DNA from: Shinella sp. PSBB067 | GTDB taxonomy: Bacteria > Pseudomonadota > Alphaproteobacteria > Rhizobiales > Rhizobiaceae | NCBI RefSeq assembly: GCF_016839145.1 | Contig: NZ_CP069303.1 | Span: 2,914,001 to 2,978,000 of the forward strand | Reading direction: 5' to 3' | Length of the DNA: 64,000 bases | In this document: piece after piece, positions 52,235 to 61,885 of the stretch | Position numbering within the stretch: the first letter of the stretch is position 1 | Layout: the number at the start of each line of letters is the position of its first letter | The notes under the pieces: generated by a model | The model's input: the letters and a program-made list of their open reading frames with translations, nothing else | What the model was told of the DNA's origin: nothing | Database searches by the model: none | Program-made: the position numbers and the translations under genes

Positions 52235-53539
52235 GTGGTCGCGTTAGCAAGAATTTTCAGACGTGGTCTGAACAGGAACAGGGCGAGGATGGGATTTCTC
52301 GCGCGTGGAATGGGCGCCATTGTCGCCTCGATCGATATCGGGAAAATCACGGTCGTCCTGCCCTCAGGCGAACGGGTTGAGCATATCGGCACACGTCCGG
52401 GGCCGTCGGTGGCAATCAGTATCCACAAATGGCGGGCCGTCCGGCGGCTCGCGACAGGCGGTGATCTCGGCTTTGCTGAAGCCTATATCGACGGCGACTG
52501 GTCGACCCCGAATCTGGAAGCCTGCCTGGAACTGGCCGCACGCAACCTCGACCTCCTCGATGGGAGAATTTCAGGACACTTAGCGGCCAGGCTGCTGCAC
52601 CGGTTTCGCCATGCGTTGCGCGCGAACAACAAGGCCGGTAGCCGGAAGAACATCGCCTACCACTACGACCTCGGCAATGCCTTCTACAGGGAGTGGCTCG
52701 ACACGAGCATGACCTATTCCTCCGCGCTCTACACGGAACCAAGCCTCAGCCTGGAGGAGGCCCAGCGGGCAAAGATAGAGCGGGTCAAACAGCTCCTGTC
52801 GATCGCGGGTGGCGAGCGAGTTCTGGAGATCGGTTGCGGTTGGGGAGCACTCGCCGCAAGTCTCGGCCATGCGGGCGCCATGGTGGATGGCGTCACGCTA
52901 TCCGCCGCGCAACTGGACTATGCGGCGCAGTGCATCCACGCCAACGGCCTGCAGGAAGCGGTCCGTCTGCAGTTGAAGGACTACAGGGATATCACGGGAA
53001 CCTATGATCGGATCGTTTCCATCGAGATGCTGGAAGCGGTTGGCGAGGCCTATTGGCCGCTGTTTTTCAGTACGCTGCAGCAAAGGCTTCGCGCGGGCGG
53101 ACACGCCGTCCTTCAGGTCATCACGATCGACGAGAGCCGTTTTGCCGCATATCGAGGCGCGGCGGATTTCATTCAGCGGCATGTCTTCCCCGGCGGCATG
53201 CTTCCAACCAAGGGTATAATTCAGGAGCAGGCTGCGCGCGCGGGACTTCAGTTGGTGCAATGCGAATATTTCGGCTCGGATTATGCGCGCACGCTCCTCG
53301 AATGGCGGAAGCGATTCCGCGCCGCGTGGCCCAGGATCAGCGCATTGGGCTACTCCGAACAGTTCCACCGTTTGTGGGACTATTATCTTTGTTACTGCGC
53401 GGCCGGCTTCCAGGCCGGAACCATAGATGTCGGCCTCTATGTACTGGAACGGCCCGCTGACCCGGCCGGCGCGAGGCAGGAAGCGCGCCGTCCGATCCCA
53501 CGCTTCCACGCAAGTGACGTCGAAAAAGAAGGCGAATAA
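52235..53539 (+). CDS. Cyclopropane-fatty-acid-synthase family methyltransferase (second)
   Basis: 434 residues from GTG 52235 with AGGAAG 6 nt upstream; the frame is open to a TTG at 52214. It has the N-terminal sterol-carrier-like region (GDLGFAEAYIDGDWSTPNL), AYHYDLGNAFYREWLD, SAM motif I VLEIGCGWGAL and the later FIQRHVFPGGMLPT that typify Cfa. It converts unsaturated membrane acyl chains into cyclopropane or methylated forms, using SAM. It is more Cfa-like and longer than the copy at 48813-49850, so the two probably act on different substrates or steps. Confidence 0.88.
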   Translation: MVALARIFRRGLNRNRARMGFLARGMGAIVASIDIGKITVVLPSGERVEHIGTRPGPSVAISIHKWRAVRRLATGGDLGFAEAYIDGDWSTPNLEACLELAARNLDLLDGRISGHLAARLLHRFRHALRANNKAGSRKNIAYHYDLGNAFYREWLDTSMTYSSALYTEPSLSLEEAQRAKIERVKQLLSIAGGERVLEIGCGWGALAASLGHAGAMVDGVTLSAAQLDYAAQCIHANGLQEAVRLQLKDYRDITGTYDRIVSIEMLEAVGEAYWPLFFSTLQQRLRAGGHAVLQVITIDESRFAAYRGAADFIQRHVFPGGMLPTKGIIQEQAARAGLQLVQCEYFGSDYARTLLEWRKRFRAAWPRISALGYSEQFHRLWDYYLCYCAAGFQAGTIDVGLYVLERPADPAGARQEARRPIPRFHASDVEKEGE

Positions 53540-53624
53540 TTTCTGCAGAAATCGAACACAGCCATCCGCCAGCCAAGTGGTCCGCCCCCATCGGGCGATC
53601 CAGTTTGAAGGGCCAAATCGGTTT

Positions 53625-53925
53625 CCCGCTGCCACCCCCGGCGATGAAGGCTGCAGCACCGCCGCCAGTCAACACGTTGCCGGCCGTGCTGCCGATCAAG
53701 GTGTCTCCATAGGCGCCGCCAATCACGTTCTCAATGTTATAGAGTGTGTCGCCTTCTGCCTCGGCTCCGGCTCCATAGTGGCCGCTGAGACTGATTGTCA
53801 CTTTGCCCCGTCGAATCGGAATAATCAGCGGTATCCGTTCCTGAACTTCCTTCCAGACAGTCGGCGCCGGAGCCGCCCGAAAGCCAGTCGTTTCCAAGCC
53901 CCTCGACGAGATGCGCATCCGAGCA
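53625..53925 (-). pseudogene. RTX-repeat (calcium-binding) protein remnant
   Basis: The minus strand encodes RTX/hemolysin-type repeats in two frames: LGNDWLSGGSGADCLEGSSG with TDTADYSDST (about 53913-53809), then, after a frameshift near 53808, SLSGHYGAGAEAEGDTLYNI with GDTLIGSTAGNVLTGGG (to about 53625). Such repeats belong to secreted calcium-binding proteins. No start, no secretion signal and no full repeat domain remain, so this is a decayed fragment. It fills the gap 53540-54034, where nothing else was recognised. Confidence 0.68.
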
Positions 53926-54034
53926 AGACCTGTCCATCATCTCGGCGAAACGGTCGCCTGGTCGAGGCGCTTTCGGCCATGTTGACGAATTCACGACGAA
54001 CAGGAAACGCGGCCATAAGGTTTTATATATAATT

Positions 54035-54574
54035 TCATGCCGGCAGGGACACATAAGCTTGAGCAAGGCGTCGATAGTGAAGAGCGCTCTCAAGAAGACT
54101 TTGAACTGCATGTTCGTCTAGATCGCGGATGAGGCGCGCTGGGCTTCCAACCCAGAGCGTTCGGGGCGGCATTTGCTTCCCTACGGCAACAAGCGATCCC
54201 GCGCCGACGATCGCGGACGCGCCAATAGTGGCGCCGTCGAGGATGATAGCGCCCATTCCTATCAGAGCACCATCTTCGATCCTGCATCCGTGCACTATCG
54301 CACGGTGTCCAACAGTCACATTATCGCCAACGACTGTTTTTCTGCCCTCATCGCCGTGGATGATGACCCCGTCCTGGATGTTGGAGCTCTTGCCGATGCG
54401 AATGGGGCAGACATCGCCACGCAGCACCGCGCCATACCAGACACTGGAGCCCTCCGCGATTTCCACGTCGCCTACGATCACGGCATTTTCCGCCACAAAA
54501 ACCGACGGGTGTATCTTCGGCGTGCGCCCTGCAAATGCTCGACATGCGACAGGGTTATTGCTCGCAACCATCAC
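54035..54574 (-). CDS. Gamma-carbonic-anhydrase-like hexapeptide-repeat protein
   Basis: 179 residues of left-handed beta-helix repeats: VIVGDVEIAEGSSVWYGAVL, RGDVCPIRIG, NIQDGVIIHG. The three histidines of the zinc site are in VIIHGD and VGHRAIVHGC. Relatives include gamma carbonic anhydrases, PaaY and CaiE; the last two accompany CoA-dependent catabolic pathways (phenylacetate, carnitine). It is the last gene of a leftward operon with a Gfo/Idh/MocA enzyme (12 bp) and a BKACE enzyme, so a CaiE/PaaY-like accessory role fits better than housekeeping carbonic anhydrase. Confidence 0.85.
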   Translation of the reverse strand: MMVASNNPVACRAFAGRTPKIHPSVFVAENAVIVGDVEIAEGSSVWYGAVLRGDVCPIRIGKSSNIQDGVIIHGDEGRKTVVGDNVTVGHRAIVHGCRIEDGALIGMGAIILDGATIGASAIVGAGSLVAVGKQMPPRTLWVGSPARLIRDLDEHAVQSLLESALHYRRLAQAYVSLPA

Positions 54575-54586
54575 AACTCCTTTTGA

Positions 54587-55675
54587 TCAGCTGGTCTTGG
54601 CCGCCGATATGTCATCGGCATACACGGAGGCGACGACACGGAGCGCCTCCAGCCCCTCTCGGGCGCCGACGGTTGGCTCCCGATCCCCGGATATGGAGTC
54701 CATGCAGTCTTCAAGCTGTGATGCGAAGTGCCCAAAAGCAGGCCTGCCTTCGAGCTCGATGCGCCGCTGCCCGTCTCGGTCCTTGAGATAGAGGGCATTC
54801 GCATAGTGAAAGACCCGCATGGATCCTTCCGTGCCATAGATCGATATCGAGCCTGGTTCGGCTTCCCACTCTCCCGACTGCGAGAGCGTGCCATCGACAA
54901 GCCATCCCTGCCCGCCGCTGAACAGGCCCTCGTTCGGCAATGTGGTGGAGAACGTGGCGCCGTTATAGAGCAGCTGCCCGATCGCGCCGTTCGGAAACGA
55001 CATGATCATGTATTCCGTCTGCGCCGCCGCTCCGGCTATTTGTCCGGAACCGACAACACGCTGCGGCGGCGCGCCGGCCAGCCAGGAAAACACGTCGATC
55101 AGGTGGACGCCGTGATCGACGAGGCCCATCCCGTGGCCGCCGAGCCCGCCCACGGGATAGTGGACAGGCCCCAGCTCCTTGTAGGCAGCCGCCCCACCGC
55201 CTCCGACGATCTGCTCGCTCATCAATATCAGGCGGCCGATCGCACCGGCGCGGATCAGTTCAAAGGCCGTTCGAACTGCGGGCAGGTAGCGATAGCAGGA
55301 GCCGTAGAAGAGCTTCACGCCGGCAAGCCGGCATGCATCCGCCATCGCATGCCCATCAGCGAGCGAAAGCGCGAGCGGCTTCTCGCAGAGCACATGAATC
55401 CCGGCCTGCGCGGCCGCCTCGACGATCTCGCGATGCGTGGACGCCGGCGTAAGGACAAGCGCGAGGTCAAGACCTCCGTCCGAAAGCAAAGCACGATAGT
55501 CGGTATAGGCGTTCGCCGACAGGCGAAGCGCCGTCGATCGGGCGACGTCTTCCCGCAAGTCGCATACGGACGCGACACGAACATGCTGCAGCGCGCGATA
55601 TGCGCTGAGATGCGCGTCCGCCACGCCCCCCAGGCCAATGATCCCGATGCGAAAATTCTGTCCCATGGCGGTCAT
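54587..55675 (-). CDS. Gfo/Idh/MocA-family NAD(P)-dependent oxidoreductase
   Basis: 362 residues from ATG 55675, which overlaps the BKACE stop (ATGA); ATG 55666 is an alternative. Rossmann motif IGIIGLGGVADAH and the active-site motif CEKPLAL with a later GMGLVDHGVHLID are typical. The family oxidises polyols, sugars, amino or hydroxy acids at a hydroxyl group. Just after a beta-keto acid cleavage gene, it could form the keto group that BKACE acts on; the substrate is not known. Confidence 0.85.
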   Translation of the reverse strand: MTAMGQNFRIGIIGLGGVADAHLSAYRALQHVRVASVCDLREDVARSTALRLSANAYTDYRALLSDGGLDLALVLTPASTHREIVEAAAQAGIHVLCEKPLALSLADGHAMADACRLAGVKLFYGSCYRYLPAVRTAFELIRAGAIGRLILMSEQIVGGGGAAAYKELGPVHYPVGGLGGHGMGLVDHGVHLIDVFSWLAGAPPQRVVGSGQIAGAAAQTEYMIMSFPNGAIGQLLYNGATFSTTLPNEGLFSGGQGWLVDGTLSQSGEWEAEPGSISIYGTEGSMRVFHYANALYLKDRDGQRRIELEGRPAFGHFASQLEDCMDSISGDREPTVGAREGLEALRVVASVYADDISAAKTS

Positions 55676-56562
55676 CCCTTGCGTAGTCCGAGCATCGCAC
55701 GCGCTTCGTCTGGCGCTGCGACCTCGAGGCCCAGGCACTCGATGATCGTCCGGGCTCGCGCAACCAGCTCGCCATTGGTTGCGAAGACCCCACGCGAGAG
55801 ATAAAGGTTGTCTTCAAGCCCTACACGCACATTGCCGCCGAGCAGCGCCGCCTGCGCCACCATCGGCATCTGCATGCGCGCTATTCCGAACGCCGCCCAC
55901 AGCGCCTTCGGCGGGAGCAGGCCGCGCATATAGATCAGCGTCTCCGCCGTCGACGGCAGGCCCCACTTCGTTCCCGTCACGATCTGGTACATGGGAGGCT
56001 CATCGAACAAGCCTTCAGCAAGCATCTGGTTTGCCAGGAGGATATCGCCAGGTGCGAAAACCTCGATCTCGGGCTTCACGCCGAGCTGCTGGAATGCCTT
56101 CGCCATTTTCCGCAACGTGGACTGGCTGTTGAGGTAGATGTACTCCTTGTCCCCGTCCATCTGGTTTTGCGTGCTCACGTCGATCGAGCACATCTCGGGG
56201 CGAATCATCGCGATATGGCGCACCCGCTCTTCGGCGGAAGCCACGTCGGAACCCGGCCCTGCCCGGCTTTCATCTTGCGGATCCGGGCAGTAAAGGCCGC
56301 CGCCGCCGCATGTGACGTTCATGACGGCTTTGACACCGTTGTCACGCACGCGCGTGGCCATGTCCAGGAAGAGGTCCGGATCCCTGCTGCCCTCTCCCGT
56401 GACGGGGTTGCGGACATGGAGATGAACCGCGGACGCGCCAGCCTGCTCGGCCTCCAGCGCAGCGTCGGCGATCTGCTGCGGGGTAATGGGGAAGCGCGCG
56501 TGGGCGGGATTGAACTTGTTCTCACCCACGACAGCACAGGTAAGAATGACCTTCCTTGACAT
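55672..56562 (-). CDS. Beta-keto acid cleavage enzyme (BKACE, DUF849)
   Basis: 296 residues, the usual size of the zinc-dependent BKACE family. Near the start KVILTCAVVGENKFNPAHARFP, then AVHLHVRNPVTG supplies the zinc histidines, with MNVTCGGG and VEVFAPGD-like IEVFAPGDIL further on. These enzymes condense a beta-keto acid with acetyl-CoA, giving acetoacetate and a new CoA thioester, as in 3-keto-5-aminohexanoate or dehydrocarnitine breakdown. It is first in the operon and diverges from a GntR regulator gene 138 bp away. The true substrate is open. Confidence 0.9.
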   Translation of the reverse strand: MSRKVILTCAVVGENKFNPAHARFPITPQQIADAALEAEQAGASAVHLHVRNPVTGEGSRDPDLFLDMATRVRDNGVKAVMNVTCGGGGLYCPDPQDESRAGPGSDVASAEERVRHIAMIRPEMCSIDVSTQNQMDGDKEYIYLNSQSTLRKMAKAFQQLGVKPEIEVFAPGDILLANQMLAEGLFDEPPMYQIVTGTKWGLPSTAETLIYMRGLLPPKALWAAFGIARMQMPMVAQAALLGGNVRVGLEDNLYLSRGVFATNGELVARARTIIECLGLEVAAPDEARAMLGLRKG

Positions 56563-56700
56563 TGGCTGCAGCCTTTCCAGTGATTCACGTCAAAACAGGA
56601 GTGCTAATTTTGCGATCGCAGATATCTCGCATGTGGACAGAGGCCTGTCAATCTGCCATCTCACAATTAACGCATGGGGGCTGACATGAAGGAGCATGGG

Positions 56701-57438
56701 ATGACGGCCAAACGCACTCGCCAATCGGGAGCTGGACGACGAAAGGCCACCCCTCCTCCCTTGCCGACGATCGCCGCGATCGACGGGATCTCCATCGAGC
56801 GGCAGGTCTACCAGGCTCTGCGCGTGGCGTTGATGGGGGGATCAGTGCGCCCGGGCGAGGGCTTGACCTCTCGCTCGCTTTCCGAAGCGCTTGGCGTCAG
56901 CCCGACACCTGTGCGCGAGGCGCTGAAGCGTCTCGACGCCGACGGCGCTCTTGTCAGCCGGAGCAAAAGCGCGTTTTTCGTCTATGATCCCGATCGGGTC
57001 GATTTCACCGAGATTTTTGAAATCCGCCTGATGCTCGAATCCCATGCGATCCGACGCGCCTCGTTGCAGGCGACGCCCGAACAGCTTGCACCAGCGGTGG
57101 CCGTCAATGACGAGTATCAGAAGATCCTGCTCTCCGACGAACCGTCCAGCCCGCACTCGCTACAGGTCAACTTCCGCTTTCATTTCGAACTGTACAAGCT
57201 TTCCGGCTCGGCGAAACTGGTGGAAATGATCGAGACGCTTTGGCTGCGCGTCGGCCCCACTTTGCAGCGCTACATGCCGCCGCCCGAGGATCGCAGCATA
57301 TCGGTCTTCCACAACCAAATGCTCGATGCGGTGGCCAGGCGCGACCCGGACATGGCCGAAGACGCGTTGCGCAAGGACCTGACGACCGCCTACGAGGCCA
57401 TCATCCCGCTTCTCCGTGACAGGGCCCCCGCCCGCTGA
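56701..57438 (+). CDS. GntR-family transcriptional regulator (FCD type)
   Basis: 245 residues from ATG 56701, 6 nt after AAGGAG; the earlier ATGs at 56674 and 56686 have weaker sites. The winged helix (LTSRSLSEALGVSPTPVREALKRL) is followed by an all-helical FCD ligand domain with metal-type histidines. FCD regulators repress catabolic operons until a small acid binds. It lies between the BKACE operon (divergent) and the polyamine-type transporter operon (convergent), so it may control both. The gap 56563-56700 holds a short palindrome TGCGATCGCA at 56611-56620. Confidence 0.87.
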   Translation: MTAKRTRQSGAGRRKATPPPLPTIAAIDGISIERQVYQALRVALMGGSVRPGEGLTSRSLSEALGVSPTPVREALKRLDADGALVSRSKSAFFVYDPDRVDFTEIFEIRLMLESHAIRRASLQATPEQLAPAVAVNDEYQKILLSDEPSSPHSLQVNFRFHFELYKLSGSAKLVEMIETLWLRVGPTLQRYMPPPEDRSISVFHNQMLDAVARRDPDMAEDALRKDLTTAYEAIIPLLRDRAPAR

Positions 57439-57468
57439 TTTACGGCGGACGAGGCACTGCCTTGCAAT

Positions 57469-58281
57469 CTAGGCCGTCCGCAAGCGCGCACCGCGCATTC
57501 TCAGATAGCCCGCAAGCAGGATCAGAAGCACAGCCAGCAGGACGATCATGGTCGCCGCGACAGCCACGACGGGCGTGATGCTCTCGCGCAGTCCTGAAAA
57601 CAGAAAACGCGGCAGAGTCCTGTGTTCGGGACTGCCCAGGAAGAGCGACAGGATCGATTCATCGAAGGAGGTCGCGAAGGCCAGCAGTGCGCCGCTTGCC
57701 ACGCCCGGAGCGATCAACGGCAATGTTACGTGGAAAAACGCCTGCAGGGGCGTCGCTCCAAGATTGAGCGCGGCACGCGTCAGGTTGGCATTGTACCCTC
57801 TGAGCGTAGCCAGGACGATCAGGATGACAAGCGGCATCGAAATCACGGTGTGCCCCAGGACAAGCGCCCAGATACTGCTCGCCAACCCCACGCGGGAGGC
57901 GAGAAAGAACAATGCAATCGCGAGTATCACGACGGGCACGATTAGCGGTGCGACGAGAAGAGCCAGCAGCGCCTTTCCGATCCAGCTTTTCGAGCGCCAG
58001 AAGCCGACCGCGGCGAGTGTGCCAAGCACCGTCGCCATCACCATGGTCGCCGATGCCACCAGCAGGCTGCTCCTGAGTGCATCCAGCCAGACAGGACTGC
58101 TCAGGAACTCCCGGTACCACCGCATCGACAGGCCTGGCAGCGGGTAGATGAAGAAGTCGCCACTGCTGAAGGAGAGCGGAATGACCAGCAGGATCGGCAT
58201 CAGCAAGAAGACGATTAAAAGCAGCAGCACCGAGTTCAGTGCCACATTGCTCGCAAGTCCACGAATCCTGCGTTTTCTCAC
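57469..58281 (-). CDS. Spermidine/putrescine-type ABC transporter permease (PotC-like)
   Basis: 270 residues from GTG 58281, overlapping the upstream permease stop (GTGA). Six membrane helices; the ATPase-docking EAA-type loop reads AALNLGATPLQAFFHVTLPL. It forms the channel with the permease encoded at 58278-59570. The family imports polyamines, betaines or similar cations. It is the last gene of the operon and converges with the GntR gene. Confidence 0.9.
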   Translation of the reverse strand: MRKRRIRGLASNVALNSVLLLLIVFLLMPILLVIPLSFSSGDFFIYPLPGLSMRWYREFLSSPVWLDALRSSLLVASATMVMATVLGTLAAVGFWRSKSWIGKALLALLVAPLIVPVVILAIALFFLASRVGLASSIWALVLGHTVISMPLVILIVLATLRGYNANLTRAALNLGATPLQAFFHVTLPLIAPGVASGALLAFATSFDESILSLFLGSPEHRTLPRFLFSGLRESITPVVAVAATMIVLLAVLLILLAGYLRMRGARLRTA

Positions 58282-59570
58282 TGCACACTCCTTGTACGTC
58301 CGATCAAGAAGTAGACGGCGGCGAAAAGAGCCGATGTTACGAGCAGAAGCCATGCCCCCAGCGCAGCGGCCAGACCCCAGTTGACGCTCATGTTGGTAAA
58401 GAAGGCGATAAAATAACTTACCATCTGATGCTCGGGCCCTCCAAGCAATTCCGGAGTTATAAAGAAGCCGAGTGCCGCAGTCGCGACCAGAACCACCCCG
58501 ACGCTGACGCCCGGAAAGGTCTGGGGAACGTAGACTGACCAGAACGCCTGCATCGGCGACGCCCCCAGCGAGCGCGCAGCCCGCACGTAGGAAGGCGGGA
58601 TGGCGCGCATCACGCTGGCGATAGGCAGGATCATCATCGGCAACAGGAGGTGCACCATCGCAATGATGACCGCAAACCAGGTCCGTATCAGCTGGATCGG
58701 CTGGTCCGTCAGGCCGACGCCCATCAGAGCGGCATTCAACACGCCGTTCCTCTGCAGGATGATGATCCAGGCGAGCGTCCTCACGAGCAAGGACGTCCAG
58801 AGCGAGACCAGCACGACCAGCAGGACGACACGGCCCAGAACATTGGAAAGCCTTACCAGCGCGAATGCAAATGCATATCCGAGGACAAGGCAGATGCCCG
58901 CCACGGCGACACTTGCAACAAGCGTTCTCGCAAAGACGCGCTGATAGACCGCCCTGTTGGCCTCGACCATGCCAATGGAACTGTCGGCTTTTCGTTCGAG
59001 GTCGACGGCAGCCAACACGAACAGCGGCGTCCATCGCGATGATTCCCGCCGCAGCAGAAACCAGATCTCCTTGTCCGCCCAGCGCTCGTCCAACCCGATC
59101 AGTTTTGCGCGCGCGTCCGCACCGGCCGCCTCCTGCAGGCTGGAAGCCGTTTTCTGTATCAAGGAACGGTAGCCGGGACGATGATAGTTTAGGGTCCTTG
59201 CAAGGATCGCCAGTGCGGGCTTGCCGCGCAGGGCCGAGATGTCGTTGGCAAGTGCCTGCACGACGCCATCGGGCGGAAATTCATCGTTTTGCCACCCCGG
59301 CATCGCCGCCACCGTACGCGGCAGATTGTCGACGATGTCGGAATTGTCGACCGCCCGATAGCCGAAGAACAGGAGCGGCAAAACGAACGCACTCGCAAGA
59401 AGAAGAAGTGCGGGCGCGGTGAGGATGAGCGCCTTGATCTCTCGGATCCATTCGACCCGCCTCAACTGACGCTTCAAGTCCTCGCTTCTTGCAGGCTGAT
59501 CCCGCAGAGTGCCTGCGGGATCCAAGCGTAACCCGCTCGTCGCGGATTGTGAGGTATTGCCTCGTTCCAT
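58278..59570 (-). CDS. Spermidine/putrescine-type ABC transporter permease (PotB-like) with large insert
   Basis: 430 residues from ATG 59570, which overlaps the binding-protein stop (TGATG); a GTG sits just before at 59573. One helix at about 48-70 is followed by some 140 polar residues (VDNSDIVDNLPRTVAAMPGW onward) before the remaining helices, predicted to lie in the periplasm. Ordinary PotB is near 285 residues and lacks it. The docking loop AARSLGASPMQAFWSVYVPQ is normal. The insert may contact the binding protein. Confidence 0.88.
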   Translation of the reverse strand: MERGNTSQSATSGLRLDPAGTLRDQPARSEDLKRQLRRVEWIREIKALILTAPALLLLASAFVLPLLFFGYRAVDNSDIVDNLPRTVAAMPGWQNDEFPPDGVVQALANDISALRGKPALAILARTLNYHRPGYRSLIQKTASSLQEAAGADARAKLIGLDERWADKEIWFLLRRESSRWTPLFVLAAVDLERKADSSIGMVEANRAVYQRVFARTLVASVAVAGICLVLGYAFAFALVRLSNVLGRVVLLVVLVSLWTSLLVRTLAWIIILQRNGVLNAALMGVGLTDQPIQLIRTWFAVIIAMVHLLLPMMILPIASVMRAIPPSYVRAARSLGASPMQAFWSVYVPQTFPGVSVGVVLVATAALGFFITPELLGGPEHQMVSYFIAFFTNMSVNWGLAAALGAWLLLVTSALFAAVYFLIGRTRSVQ

Positions 59571-60607
59571 CACTCACTTGCCCAAGAGTTGAAACGTTCG
59601 GTCAGCGAGTCGAGATTGTCGCGCCACACCGCGACATTCGGAGGAATACCGAATTTGACGCGCTCGGCGGTGTTCGGCATGTATGTCAGGTATTGCGGCT
59701 CCAGCAGCGTGAACGCCTTGCTGTTTGCAGAAGCGTAGTCGATGTGGCGCATGAATTCCGCCTGGTGCTCCGGCGCGGTCGCCCATGCGATGAAATTCAT
59801 CGCCGCCGCAGCATTGGGAGAATCCTTGAGGATCACCCACTGATTGTTGCCGATCAGGTAGTCCGCATTCCAGACGAATTCGAGTTCCTGGCCCTGCGTC
59901 TTGTTCGCAGCGCCGATGCGGCCGTTGTAGGCGACGGCGATATCGAATTCTTCAGAGAGGAAGCCCTGAATGAGCTCGGTTCCCGAGGACCACCAGACGA
60001 TATGATCCTTGATGGAGTCCAGCATCGCGAACGCCTTGTCCTGCCCCTCCTTGGTCGCCAGCGTCGTATAGACGTCCTCTTTCGGAACGCCGGCGCCCAG
60101 CAGCGCAATCTCCAACGTGATCGTCGCGGATTTGCGCAGTCCCCGCTTTCCGGGAAACTTCCCGGTGTCGAAGAAGTCCGCCCATGTCTGCGGACCGTTG
60201 GGAAGCTTGGCCTTGTTGTAGGCAAGGCCGGTTCCCGATGTCAGGGAAACGATGCCGCAATCGTTGTACGTGTTCGGCAGAAGATCGGCGATGGGAAGAC
60301 GGGATAGGTCGAGCTTTTCATAAAGCCCCTCCTCGCAGCCGGTGACGGCTTCCGCATCTTCCATTTCGGCGATGTCCCACTGATACGTGCCGGCCTCCAC
60401 CTGTGCCCGCGCTTTCGCGATCTCTCCGTTGAACGTATCCTCGACGATCTTGGTACCGGTCTCCTTCTCATAGGGGGCCCAGTAGGCGATGCGGTTCGCA
60501 TCGCTGACCACACCGCCCCAGCTGGCAATTCGCACAGCGTCCGCCCACGCTGGTCCCGATGTGAGCAATGCCGCCAACATCAATGGCAAAATCGGTTTGC
60601 ACGCCAT
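59570..60607 (-). CDS. Polyamine-type ABC transporter substrate-binding protein (PotD-like)
   Basis: 345 residues from ATG 60607; GAGGAG lies 7 nt upstream and the two earlier in-frame ATGs (60622, 60613) fall before or on it. A signal peptide (MACKPILPLMLAALLTSGPA) ends at AWADA. The mature part has VRIASWGGVVSDANRIAYWA and IVEDTFNGEIAKARAQVEAG, the usual layout of PotD-like extracellular binding proteins (SBP_bac_6/8). It delivers substrate to the two permeases downstream. It lies 132 bp after the ATPase gene on the same strand. Confidence 0.9.
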   Translation of the reverse strand: MACKPILPLMLAALLTSGPAWADAVRIASWGGVVSDANRIAYWAPYEKETGTKIVEDTFNGEIAKARAQVEAGTYQWDIAEMEDAEAVTGCEEGLYEKLDLSRLPIADLLPNTYNDCGIVSLTSGTGLAYNKAKLPNGPQTWADFFDTGKFPGKRGLRKSATITLEIALLGAGVPKEDVYTTLATKEGQDKAFAMLDSIKDHIVWWSSGTELIQGFLSEEFDIAVAYNGRIGAANKTQGQELEFVWNADYLIGNNQWVILKDSPNAAAAMNFIAWATAPEHQAEFMRHIDYASANSKAFTLLEPQYLTYMPNTAERVKFGIPPNVAVWRDNLDSLTERFNSWASE

Positions 60608-60739
60608 TCCCATTCTCCTCAAACAACGGACATTGTTCCCCTTGCCGCTTCCGTGGCCCGTCGCACGTACGGCTTGACGCCCGCCGAGAGCGGATCGCCT
60701 TTTTTCTGTAAGCCTATGTTTTCAAGCTGCCGAAAAGAG

Positions 60740-61885
60740 CTAGGACCTGACCCCGTCCGAACGTTCCGGTGGCAACGCGCGCACCGCATCGCGATCGATG
60801 ACGAGCGGTATTTTTTCGCCCGGTTCCAACCGGACAGGATGCGTGAAGGTGGAAATCTTCACCTGCAACGATTCACCTCTCTCGGTCACGCAGCGCAGGC
60901 GCGTCTGGTCGCCCAAGTAGAAGATCTCCTCGATCACCCCGTCGAATGCGGTACTGCCATCGCCCCCTCCGACCCTGATCGCTTCCGGACGGATGGCCAG
61001 CAGCACATCGTCCCCCGGCTGGAACGCGCGAACCGGCCTTGCATCGAGCGATTGGCCCGAGGCGAGCTGCACGCAGCATGAAGAGATGCCGGACGCCTGG
61101 ACTTTGGCCTGGAGAAGGTTGTTGTCGCCGATGAAACCAGCGACAAACGCGGTGTCGGGCCTTTCGTAAAGGTCACGCGGAGCGCCGAGTTGCTCTATAC
61201 GCCCCTTGTGAAACAAGGCGATCCTGTCGGAGAGCGTCAGTGCCTCACCCTGATCGTGAGTGACATAGACGATGGTCAGGCCCAGATCGCTGTGCAGACG
61301 CTTCAACTCGACCTGAAGCTGCTCGCGCAGTTGGCGGTCGAGAGCGCCCAGCGGCTCATCCATGAGAACAAGACGAGGCTCGAAGATGAGTGCCCGCGCG
61401 ACGGCAACGCGCTGTCGCTGGCCACCCGAGAGCGCGGCCGGGCTCCGTTTGCCAAGGCCCGAGAGATTGACCATCTCCAGGGCGCGGTCGACCCGCAGCC
61501 TGATCTGTCCGGCGTCGACACGGCGCAGCTTCAACGGATAGGCCAGGTTCTGCGCCACCGTCATGTGCGGGAAGAGCGCGTAATCCTGGAAGACCATGCC
61601 GATGTCGCGTCGATGGGGCGGCACATTCGCAAGAGAATGTCCGGAAAGGAGGATTTCCCCTGCCGTGGGCTCTTCAAACCCGGCGAGCATCATCAAGGTG
61701 GTCGTTTTACCCGATCCGGATGGACCGAGAAGACTGAGAAACTCCCCTTCCCGAACAGAGAGGTCGAGGCGATCGACCACCGGAACGACGCCGTCATAGG
61801 TTTTGCTGACGCCCTCGAAAGACACGAGTGTGCGATCCGTGAGCTTTCGATCGACAGAAAGAGGATGATGTACCGGATACGTCAT
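60740..61885 (-). CDS. Polyamine-type ABC transporter ATP-binding protein (PotA-like)
   Basis: 381 residues. Walker [11 protein letters not shown]-loop [15 protein letters not shown], signature LSGGQRQR, Walker [13 protein letters not shown], switch VTHDQGEA, and a C-terminal TOBE domain (IRPEAIRV) typical of PotA/spermidine-type importers. The ATG overlaps the stop of the short-chain dehydrogenase gene (ATGA at 61882-61885), so uptake is coupled to that enzyme. Confidence 0.92.
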   Translation of the reverse strand: MTYPVHHPLSVDRKLTDRTLVSFEGVSKTYDGVVPVVDRLDLSVREGEFLSLLGPSGSGKTTTLMMLAGFEEPTAGEILLSGHSLANVPPHRRDIGMVFQDYALFPHMTVAQNLAYPLKLRRVDAGQIRLRVDRALEMVNLSGLGKRSPAALSGGQRQRVAVARALIFEPRLVLMDEPLGALDRQLREQLQVELKRLHSDLGLTIVYVTHDQGEALTLSDRIALFHKGRIEQLGAPRDLYERPDTAFVAGFIGDNNLLQAKVQASGISSCCVQLASGQSLDARPVRAFQPGDDVLLAIRPEAIRVGGGDGSTAFDGVIEEIFYLGDQTRLRCVTERGESLQVKISTFTHPVRLEPGEKIPLVIDRDAVRALPPERSDGVRS

